Made by a program: the position numbers and the translations under genes. Shown here piece after piece: positions 55,205-64,000 of a stretch of DNA of 64,000 nucleotides. This stretch comes from Hevea brasiliensis. Lineage: Eukaryota; Streptophyta; Magnoliopsida; Malpighiales; Euphorbiaceae. Position 1 is the stretch's first letter, and every line of letters begins with the position of its first letter. The stretch is from NCBI RefSeq assembly GCF_030052815.1, contig NC_079509.1:41658750-41722749 (forward strand), written 5' to 3'. A model generated the notes under the pieces. The model did no database searches. It was not told where the DNA came from and saw nothing but the letters and a program-made list of their open reading frames with translations.

Positions 55205-56719
55205 ATGTCCATATCTTGTTATTTAGATTCTGATGATACTCATAGTTCATCTACAGCTTGGGTTTTAGATACTGGTGCCAGTTCGCACATTTCTAATGAT
55301 ATGCAGGAACTAGCAAATAGTAGCAGCTTGCATTCTCAAGATATTGGAGTCCGGATTGGCAATGGCTCAACTGTTGAAGCTTTAGCCATAGGATCTAAAT
55401 CTTTTTACATGTTTGGACATGTTTTGTGTTTAGATAATATTTTATATGTACCTGATGCTTTTAAGAACATCATTTCTATATCTAGTTTGACTAGAAATGG
55501 CTATGAATTTCAATTCACAGATGATGTTTGCAATATTTATTTTGGAAATAAATATGTTGGTTCAGGTTATATGAATGATGGTCTTTATTATTTGGATAAT
55601 AATGACAAACACAAATTGAATGCAAGTGATCTAAAAGAATGCAATGCCATGGTGAAAACCAACTTAAGTTCAAAATATATTTGGCACTTAAGGTTATGTC
55701 ATGTTGCAGAAGATAGGATTGCAAAAATGGAGAAAATGGGGATTCTATCCTCATTGGGCTCTGAGCTTACTCCAACTTGTGAATCTTGCCTTCAGGGCAA
55801 AATGACTAGATCACTCTTTGTTGGACAAGGGCTAAGAGCTGAAAATATTTTGGAGCTAATACATAGTGATGTATGTGGTCCATTTAAAGAAATGGCTAGA
55901 GGGGGCTTTCATTCTTTTATTACCTTTACTGATGATAAATCAAGATTTGGGTATTTGTATTTGATGAAATACAAACATGAATCCTTTGAAAAGTTTAAAG
56001 AATTTAAATCTGAAGTAGAAAATCAAACAGGAAAGAGTATTAAAGCTCTTCGATCAGATCGTGGAGGTGAATATTTGAGTACTGAATTTGATGAATACTT
56101 GAGAGAGCATAGCATTGTTTCTCAGCTGACTCCTCTAGGAACGCCACAGCTGAATGGTGTATCTGAAAGGAGAAATCGTACCCTATTGGATATGGTACGT
56201 AGTATGATGAGCTATACTGTTATGCCAATCTTCTTTTGGGGATTTGCATTAGAATCAGCTTTGTATATTCTGAATAGGATTCCATCAAAATCAGTTTCTT
56301 CCACACCTTATGAGATATGGCATGGAAGAAAACCAAGTCTTAAGCATGTTAAGATTTGGGGTTGTCCAGCTTATATCAAAAACCTGAACACTGATAAATT
56401 AGAGACCAGATCAGAAAAAGGTCGATTTGTTGGATATCCAAAAGATAGTTTTGGATATTATTTTTATTTGCCTACTTCACAAAAGGTTGTGATAAGTAGA
56501 GATGCCACATTTCTTGAACAACAGTTTGTTCAAGAAGGAGGCAAAGGAAGGCAAATAGAGTTAGAATTGGAGAATTCTGACCAACCAACATATCAGATGG
56601 ATATAAATCCATCTAGTCAACCTATACCCGTTGATGAAACATCTACAGCTGTTCCTCGTAGAACAACCAGGGTATCTCACCCACCAGTGAGACATGGTTT
56701 TCTTCATGAAGAAGAATAA
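55205..56719 (+). pseudogene. pol: C2 protease and integrase
   Basis: In frame with gag and open for about 500 codons. Protease AWVLDTGASSHISND near 55257; GAG-pre-integrase and HHCC zinc part (IWHLRLCHVAEDRI ... CESCLQGK) near 55680-55800; integrase catalytic motifs IHSDVCGPF (first D), RSDRGGEYLS (second D) and PQLNGVSERRNR (E), all present. The C-terminal GKKR-type and KVVISRDATF blocks follow. The frame ends in TAA at 56717-56719 after EEE, between integrase and RT. This segment shows no internal lesion. Confidence 0.93.
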
Positions 56720-58332
56720 GAGTTGTCTACTCATGAAGAAGTAGATCATGGAGATGATCCAATTACCTATGAAAAAGCTGTATCAGATATAGACTCTTCA
56801 AAATGGATTGATGCTATGAAATTCGAGATTGATTCCATGTATAAGAATCAAGTTTGGGATCTTGTTGACCCACCTAAAGGTATTGTACCTATAGGGAATA
56901 AATGGGTTTTCAAGAAGAAAATTGGTTCTGATAGAAAGGTAGAGACCTATAAGGCAAGGCTAGTAGCGAAAGGGTTTCGCCAAAGGCAAGGAGTCGATTA
57001 TGAAGAGACTTTCTCTCCTGTTGCCATACTTAAATCAATTAAGATTTTATTAGCAATAGCTGCATACTATGATTATGAAATATGGCTGATGGATGTCAAA
57101 ACAGCTTTTCTCAATGGATACATTGAAGAAAACATTTTCATGGAGCAACCTAAGGGTTTTGAATCCCAAGATGGTTCCAAGGTATGCAAGCTAAAGCGAT
57201 CCATTTATGGGTTGAAACAAGCTTCGAAGAGTTGGAACATCCGTTTTGATGAAGCTATTAAATCCTTTGGTTTTATAAAAAATGAGGATAAGCCATGTGT
57301 ATATAAGAAGGTTAGTGACGGTGCTATCACTTTCCTTTTCTTATATGTGGATGACATACTGTTGATGGGTAATGACACAGGTATGTTGACAACTATAAAG
57401 GTATGGTTGTCAAATACATTCTCCATGAAAGACTTAGGGGAGGCAACCTATATTCTTGGGATTCGCATATATAGAGATAGAGCGAAAAGAATAATTGGTT
57501 TATCCCAAAGTCTATACTTGGAAAAGGTGTTAAAGAGGTTTAACATGCTTGATTCCAAGAAAGGATTGTTACCAGTGAGACATGGTATCTACCTTTCTAA
57601 AGAGATGTCTCCAAAGACACCTGAAGAAAGAGATAAGATGGCCAGGATTCCATATGCTTCGGCTATTGGAAGTTTAATATATGCAATGTTGTGTACTAGG
57701 CTGGATATTGCATATGCTGTTAGTTTGACTAGCAGGTATCAATCCAATCCAGGTTTGGAACACTGGATAGCTGTCAAGAATATCCTTAAGTACTTGAGAA
57801 GAACTAAGGATTTATTCTTGATTTATGGAGGTGGAGACTTGTAATTGGATGGTTATACTGATTCTGATTTCCAATAAGATATCGATGATAGAAAGTCTAC
57901 CTTTGGATATGTGTTCATTTGTAATGGAGGTGCAGTCAGTTGGAAGAGTTCCAAACAGAGCACGACTGCAGATTCCACTCTGAGGTCGAGTATATTCTTT
58001 GCATCGAGATCTTTGCAAAGGAAAGCTATTTGGATAAAGAAGTTCATGACAGAACTTACAGAGTTCCTTCCATTGAGTCAGCGGTTCCACTCTGTTGTGA
58101 CAACAATGGAGCGATCATCTGAGCTAAGGAACCAAGGTCTCACCAGAAATCCAAACACATAGAAAGGCGCTACCACATTATCAGAGAAATAGTTGGGCGA
58201 TGCGATGTAGCCATGCAGAAAATAGCATCAGCTGAAAATCCAGCTGATCCATTCACTAAGCCTATGTCACAGACTCAGTTAAACCGACATCTTGAGAAGA
58301 TAGGTCTAAGATATTGTAATGAATGGCTCTAG
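56720..58332 (+). pseudogene. pol: C2 reverse transcriptase and RNase H
   Basis: Open from the TAA at 56717 to TAA at 57842-57844. RT: NKWVFKKKIG, KARLVAKGFRQ, DVKTAFLNGYI, YGLKQAS, FLYVDDILLMGND (YVDD intact), LGIRIYRD, ASAIGSLIYA. RNase H continues in frame (GYTDSDFQ, stop at 57875-57877, RKSTFGYVFICNGGAVSWKSSKQ) and then suffers small indels between about 57980 and 58100, the region of the TxAEYxA motif. The tail (KSKHIERRYHII, ENPADPFTKPMSQTQ, NEWL) ends in TAG at 58330-58332. RT looks intact; RNase H does not. Confidence 0.92.
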
Positions 58333-58336
58333 TGCT

Positions 58337-58346
58337 AGTGGGAGAT
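58337..58346 (+). promoter_or_regulatory. C2 polypurine tract
   Basis: AGTGGGAGAT directly before TGTTAG, the typical copia polypurine tract. Confidence 0.85.
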
Positions 58347-60748
58347 TGTTAGTAGTATGCCCTAGAGCATATCATTTAGTATGTATATTGTACATATTTT
58401 TATTAATAAAAGGCATTTCTACTTTTTCGTTTACATAATATATTTATGTGTAATAGAAAAGGTCCATTGATATTTTGTTAGAAATATTATTCTTAAGTTG
58501 TTAAGAATATGAGTGACAATATTTCTAGCACAAAGTATCATAAATAGGTTCATAATCGATGATACTTCATAATAAGGACATGACTTATCCAGAAAGATTG
58601 TATTCATGTTTGTTCCCAAGTTATTTATATGAGATATAAATAAGATGGAATGATGAGTCTCATGCCATATAACAAACATGATAGGCACTTATAAATGATA
58701 AGTAGGCCGAACCAGTGACACTTATGACAAGCATATGGAGTTTACTCTTGTCAATGTTTTGTCATAAATCATATCAGTGCATATAATCTTTAGACCTGAG
58801 ATAGCACAATTATCTTGTATATAGGTAGTTTGAGTTTGATACTGCTTTCATACTTGTACTGTGTATGGGTATATGGGCATCTGTTGGCTCCTACTAGTTA
58901 TATATGGAGGTAGGTGTTGATCAAGATGGAATCTGTTCCTCTAAGTAAATAGAGATAAAATCCTATGTTCATTTAATTATTCTTGATGTTTCAAGTTCTG
59001 GCAGACAGATAGATTTATTCAGAAAAGAGTTTCTGATGAGAAAATCCTTTTAATCAAGAACTGGAATTAAAAGAGAACATAATATTCATAGCAAATGGAG
59101 TTTGGCATAAACCATGACTCCAGCTTGAGTTGGGATTTTGCAACAGAGAGATTCTAGTGCATGGTAACATATGATTATAGGTTCATTTAAGGTAAACCTT
59201 ATTACTAATTGGGTGTCTATGGCATACTATGTTAGGTGTTAACCATGGTCTATGAGGTTCATAAAATGATTTAGAGAAATCATTTATGGTAAGAAAGAGT
59301 TCTGATGATATTAAGAGTTGATATCATGTCTCATTGCCAATTAGTGATGAGCCTAGTAAGTCACACACATACACAAGTTATCACCTATTTAAATATGATT
59401 TAATTAATTAATTAAAGAGTTTAATTGATTAATTAAATTAGTTTGGTTTGCAATTAAATTGCAAAGTCCCTAGCATGACTTGAAACCAAATCTAGATTAT
59501 TGGACGTATAGTATAAGTTAAATTTATATTTAAAGTGTTTAAATATGAATTTAATTAATGAGAAATTAATTAATAGAGATTAATTAATTAATTTATATTT
59601 GATATAAATTAGAAGAAGAAGAAAATAATTATTTTGGGTTAAGAACTCAAAATTAAGACGCAGGGGCATTTTGTGTAACAGCCCGATCCTTCTCTAGTTA
59701 GTATTGTCCGCTTTGGCCCATGGGCCTCACGGATTTGTCCCTTGGGAGGTTTCATTCCCAAAAGCGCGCTGACCAGGTGAGGAAGGCTCCCACATATATG
59801 GCCCAAATCTTTTCTTCCCGTTTCCGATGTGGGACACGAAGTTTCCACCCCAGTGCGTAGCTGGCCCAAATCTTTTCTTCCCGTTTCCGATGTGGGACAC
59901 GAAGTTTCCACCCCAGTGCGTAGCTGGTTGAACAAGCACGTCCCAACCCCATCCCTGGGTCGTGACATTTTGGTCATTTCACAGTATGACACGTGGCACC
60001 ATGAGATGGTGACACATGGGATTACACATAAGCTTGCTAAATGTTTTTTAATCATGTAAGATGATTAAAATCAAGATTAAATATAGGTTTGACACTTGGC
60101 ACAATGTGATTGGGTCACTTAAACCTAGAGCTAATCAAAGGGTGACATGTGGCAAGGGTTTAATGTGTTAACTTAGCTATATAAGTGTTGTTATGAAAAA
60201 GAAAAACAACCAGCAGCCACTCCTCTCCTTTGTCACGCCATTTTGAGGCTCTCCATCTATTCTTCTTCATCTCTCATCAATTCAAAGAGATTAGCCATCA
60301 ATCTCTTGAATTAAGAACACTAGAAATTGTTTCTAGTGTCCTGTTTACATATCTAATCTCTTAAAAGGCAGAACTTGAATTTCTAATTAATAGAAAAAGC
60401 TTTAGAAGCTGTTCAAGGGCTGCCATAGGTGTTCTTGGTGTGGACAAGCTAGAGGGACAATATTTGGTGTCCTGAAGACAAATCTCAAAGGCGCAGACAC
60501 GCTGCAGTGCATCAAGAGGTTAGTGTAATCGTTCTTGATTTAATCTAGGGTTCCAAAATTAATCTGATTAATTTTAAAATCTTAAATGGAAAATACAGAT
60601 CCAAAAACATATTAAAAGAGTTTTAATATGTTGTTTATCATTGAAATCAAATAGATAAAAATAAATCTTGCATGATGCATGTGACCCTAGGTGAAAATTT
60701 TTGAATTCAATGGCATAAACTTGTGTTTTTCACGCTTCCGTTCCTTCA
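58347..60748 (+). repeat. C2 3' LTR (2402 bp with insert)
   Basis: Same ends as the 5' LTR. TATATAA at 60178-60184. It contains the 294 bp TRIM-like insertion plus its duplicated target. Confidence 0.95.
59674..59967 (+). mobile_element. TRIM-like solo LTR (294 bp) in the C2 3' LTR
   Basis: Starts TGTAACAGCCCG and ends GGGTCGTGACA, with TTTTG on both sides (59669-59673, 59968-59972). Absent from the C2 5' LTR at the same place, so it inserted after C2. It contains two perfect 63 bp tandem copies (59799-59861, 59862-59924), each with GATGTGGGACAC. Its ends resemble S1, but it is far shorter and GC-richer than its surroundings. Orientation assigned from the TGTAAC...GTGACA ends. Confidence 0.9.
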
Positions 60749-60753
60749 CTTTG

Positions 60754-61934
60754 CTCATCTTTTTATTTATTTTTTTCCTTTTCTTTTCTTTTTAATTTCT
60801 CTTGGATCATCCCTCATGGCCTTTATTTGTTGTGAACGATGGGACAGGGATTCCTTTTAAAACGCTAGCACCAGAGTTACAGCTCGCTTATATATATATG
60901 TGTGTGTGTGTATTTTAATATGCTATCAGCTGTTCGACTTATCCTCAGTCTACATGGACGACGAGGTCTTTAAGTTTAAAGGAACACTTAAGTCACTTTT
61001 AAATATTGACCTTCATATTTTATTTTATTAATTGAATTTCAAATTTTATTAATTTATTTTAATTTTGAAACTATTTAATTTTTCATATCTAAATTTAATT
61101 TTTTTATTATTTTATTTTTTCGTTATTGTCATTTTAATTGTTTTTGAGTTATTTAATTGTTTAGTTACTAAATTTATGCTAATTATTATTATCTTTAGTA
61201 CATTAATTTTAAGATGAATTTATTTTATGCCAAAGTGAATTTTACGTTATACATCAATATTATATTAATGAAATATCATATATTATCTTATTACAAGAAA
61301 ATAACAACAAATTGTTGATCTTTTTTAATAATATTTGTCGCATCATTTTTTTTTATTATAAACACTACTTTAAAACTGTAAGATTTTGATTGTCATTTTT
61401 ATTCTTTTGTTATAATATTATAATTCTTATCTAAAAATATTAAAAAATAATAACTATAAACTTTTTCATAGTATTTATTTAGAGTTTTTAGTCTATTAAA
61501 TGTGTAAATTTAGTTTATAAGTGATAAATAATTAAATTTACTTTCTCTTAAATTCCTATGTAATTTACAATATATTTAACTATTTCTAATAATTAATTTT
61601 TTTTAAAAAAAATTGTTTATAACGATATTTTTATATACTAAACCTATTATACCATAAGAATGGTATCAAGCCTTTTTAGATGGATTAATTAATTTACCGT
61701 TTTTACTAAGTATTACTATTATATTTTTTTATAATTAGACTCTACAATTTAATATTTTTTATTATAAAATTATATTTTATTCAATGTATTATTATAAGTA
61801 AACAATAAATTTTATATTATTAATATTAGTTGCTCTTAAAACAAAAATTATATATGCACATAATTAATATGTAATATATAGTGAATGATTAAAATTTTAT
61901 TTCAATTGAATTTATTAATACTTCATTTAGTAGG
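60754..61934. other. Unidentified insert in the T1 LTR, right part
   Basis: Continues the pre-C2 sequence after the target duplication. A T/C-rich start, a single less AT-rich patch at 60800-60980 (AACGATGGGACAGGG, AAAACGCTAGCACCAGAG) and a (TA)n(TG)n microsatellite at 60888-60912; the rest is very AT-rich. No coding region or terminal repeats recognised. Confidence 0.55.
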
Positions 61935-64000
61935 CTATAATAAAATGAAATTTATTTTTTGTTTAAATTTAATTTTTGGAATTTATTTTATTAAAAAAAT
62001 CTAATTGGACTTAATTGGGTTCTCTAAGGCCAATAAGGCTCAGTACGAAATTTTGATTATATAAATAAAAACCCATAATTCTTCTTTTAAAGAAAAATAA
62101 AAATTCAATAGAAAGTTTCCTATTCAAAGTCTCTTTAAATCTTCTTATTTAGTGATTATATAAACTTTCTATATAGATTTTTAACTTAAACCCTAGAAAT
62201 ATCTCACAAAAAAGAAAAAAACAAAGGAGAGGGAAAGAGGGGAGGAGAGAACAATACAAGACAAGAAAAACTTTCACTCCATCTCTCTAATTCGATAAGT
62301 TTTTCTCATCTCACTTTTTCTTTTTTCGTCTTGTTTTCTTCTTTTTCTTTAACAAACCTTTAAGATTTCTTTAAAGTATGTGTTCTAAATTATTAATATT
62401 TAAGAAATATGCCATACATTTGCTCTTTCATGTTTATGTGCCTTTAGATATTCTCATATATTCATAATATTCATATATATTAGATAAACTGAAGGATGAT
62501 AACAACTTTGCACATATTCTTGTTATTGTCACTTTGTTTTTTATTAATTTTGTATGTTTATGATTTTGTAAAAAAATATATAAAAATTATATTTGAAATC
62601 TTCATAAAATTCTAATAATTTTAGCTTTAAAAATTGTGAAAAAAGCAGTTAACTTGAGTAAGTTATGGCTGTCCAAAATTAGAGTGTTTTCACATCATGA
62701 TTTGCAGTGCGGTTGATTTTCCAGGTTCATATCTTCCTCAATTCCTTCTCTTTTTTGCAATTCTTGAGTCTAAAATTAAATTCAAGATATTTCCTAACTT
62801 TTCTCATTGGTTTCATGAAAAAATAATTTGTATTTGAGAGATATTATAGTTTTAAAAAAGTAGTGTAAATCTATCACTATCAAAAATTCCAATTTTTGTA
62901 AATTATTTAGTAATGATTTTGATCTGGTTATTAATTTTATAATTTAATATGATATTTGATCTTGCTCTTATAATTTTTCTGTAATTTTTGCACTTGTTTA
63001 GATATTTTTAGAAATTCAAATACAAAGACATAATAAATCTGCCAAATCTGAAAATTTCCTTTTGTTTATATTTTTTTGGTGTTCAAGTTTGAAATTTTAT
63101 ATTGATTTAATTTTAATAATTTATATAATGTGATATAATATTATGAAGTGTTAGAATTAGGTTAGATAATGGACCCATGGCCATTGTATAGTTTTGGCCT
63201 ATTAAAAGCCTATATTGTAAGTGATTAAATTTGTAATTGTAATATTTATTTTATTTTAAAAAAATAAATTGATAAGTAGCCCTGAGGTAAGTACCAGTTG
63301 CGTAGAGCTTAGTGGAGCTTAATGGGAATAACACATGAATTAACTTGCTATACTAGAAGAGAAAACCCTTCTTTAAGGGTAACTTGCCTCAATGGCAATT
63401 GCAATAATTAAATGGTAAGTACCATTTAAACTTTCTTAAAATAACAATTTTATAAATAGTATATAGTAATAATAGGATTTACTTGATAAATAATAAAATT
63501 AATGTCATATTTATCTTCAACCCACTTGCGTATGAAATTTAATTAAACAAATATTAGGTAAATTAAAATTAAATCTTTTTTGTATGAAAAACAAACTTTG
63601 CCAAGTAAATTAAATGTAATTAAATACTTGGTAAATTGTCAAATAAATAGCATATTAGAAACAAATATTTTTAGGATGTAATTGCTTGAGCCTTGATGTG
63701 TTTATTAGGATAAATTACATATGTATATAATTTATTTAGTTTAATTATCTTAAAGGTAACTTGGTAAACAAATAAAAAAGGTTAATTAGAAACTTAGGGT
63801 TACTTGTAAATTGAATTATTTGCAAATTAAATTGACAATAATATATTAATTTTAGTCATTCGATAAATTTTACTTAATTTAATTTAGTAACCTTATAGAT
63901 ATAGAGTACTTGTGTATGAAAATTATTTGTAAATAACAACCCCTATTTGAATTACTTGCGTATATAGATTTAGAACTTGTATTTTTAGATAAGAAGTTTG
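61935..64000 (+). repeat. T1 3' LTR, remainder, runs off the right edge
   Basis: Matches the T1 5' LTR from AAATGAAATTTATTTTTTG (31566 on) to about 63205, then the T2 LTR region from about 39790 on (GGTAAGTACC, AGAGAAAACCCTTCTTTAAGGG). By comparison with T2 roughly the last 470 bp of the LTR lie beyond the window. No TATAAAT is kept at the place equivalent to 31814 (ACCCTAGAAATATC instead). Confidence 0.8.

Larger units (their letters stand above)
50447..60748 (+). mobile_element. C2: complete long-LTR Ty1/copia element, 10.3 kb
   Basis: LTRs TGTTAG...CCTTCA at 50447-52554 and 58347-60748, a perfect CTTTG target duplication (50442-50446, 60749-60753), a methionine-tRNA primer site, gag, protease, integrase, RT and RNase H in order, and a polypurine tract. 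LTRs are about 97-98% identical by eye once the 294 bp insert in the 3' LTR is set aside, so this is one of the youngest insertions here. The coding frame has six stops and a few shifts. The lineage within copia is not assigned; the long LTR and long leader suggest an Angela-like or similar group. Confidence 0.95.
31384..64000 (+). mobile_element. T1: RT-less Tat-like Ty3/gypsy element, heavily interrupted
   Basis: The 5' LTR starts near 31384 (TATAGACCCC), the interior runs from 33826 to 38052 and 49258 to 50153, and the 3' LTR is at 50154-50330 and 61935 to the window end. The interior keeps gag C-terminal and protease-region remnants, part of RNase H, and integrase, but no RT. It is interrupted by an inverted LTR fragment (32850-33825), by the related element T2 (38053-49252), and by an insert carrying copia C2. 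Identity with T2 is clear through the interior and weaker in the LTRs, so the two are related subfamilies. Confidence 0.82.

Noticed and set aside
59639..60055. Frames of 66-138 codons with an internal repeat
   Set aside because: The repeat in the products comes from the 63 bp duplication of the TRIM-like LTR; LTR sequence, no domain.

Overview
The window comes from a repeat-dense intergenic block of a flowering plant, most likely a eudicot; I cannot name the species. The evidence is the mix of Ty3/gypsy (Tat/Ogre-like and Tekay/Del-like LTRs), Ty1/copia and plant L1-type LINE sequences, AT-rich flanks, TATA-type LTR promoters and methionine-tRNA primer sites. I see no host gene, rRNA, tRNA or CRISPR. 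Every long coding stretch belongs to a transposable element, and nearly all are broken.

Left part (1-16197). A minus-strand Tat-like retrotransposon, T0, runs off the left edge. Its LTR (1 to about 2960) holds a 10-copy array of about 60 bp hairpin units. Next to the LTR, on the plus strand, is an extra gene of the kind known as an antisense ORF in Tat elements. It has its own TATA box and a coiled-coil last exon, and most of it is tandemly triplicated (units of 1269, 1274 and 1275 bp). T0 is cut at about 8589 by C1, a 5'-truncated copia element (8590-14948). The 3' LTR of C1 is split by S1, a 2565 bp solo gypsy LTR with target duplication TTTGA.

Middle part (16198-31291). Two copies of the same dead LINE lie in direct orientation, L1a (16198-19878) and L1b (20270-31291). 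They are separated by an inverted gypsy LTR fragment and share several nonsense codons. L1b is interrupted by a minus-strand, otherwise complete 5.1 kb copia (25364-30475, target duplication TAATC). Its single gag-pol frame is broken only by five in-frame stops, all explicable as C-to-T or G-to-A changes.

Right part (31384-64000). T1, an old Tat-like element, starts at 31384 and runs past the right edge. Its relative T2 (38053-49252, target duplication ATCAC) is nested in the 3' tandem repeats of T1. T1 and T2 carry the same internal deletion that removes the reverse transcriptase, and T2 has also lost the integrase core. T2 nevertheless has two LTRs, a primer site, a polypurine tract and a target duplication, so the family appears to be non-autonomous and moved in trans. 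The 3' LTR of T1 is split by an unidentified insert of about 1.3 kb. That insert contains C2, a complete 10.3 kb long-LTR copia (50447-60748, target duplication CTTTG), and the 3' LTR of C2 contains a 294 bp TRIM-like solo LTR (59674-59967, target duplication TTTTG). This makes a four-level nest.

The most interesting signals are the shared RT-less deletion family, the triplicated antisense gene, and two independent tandem hairpin arrays in retrotransposon non-coding RNA regions (268-880 and 52848-53147).
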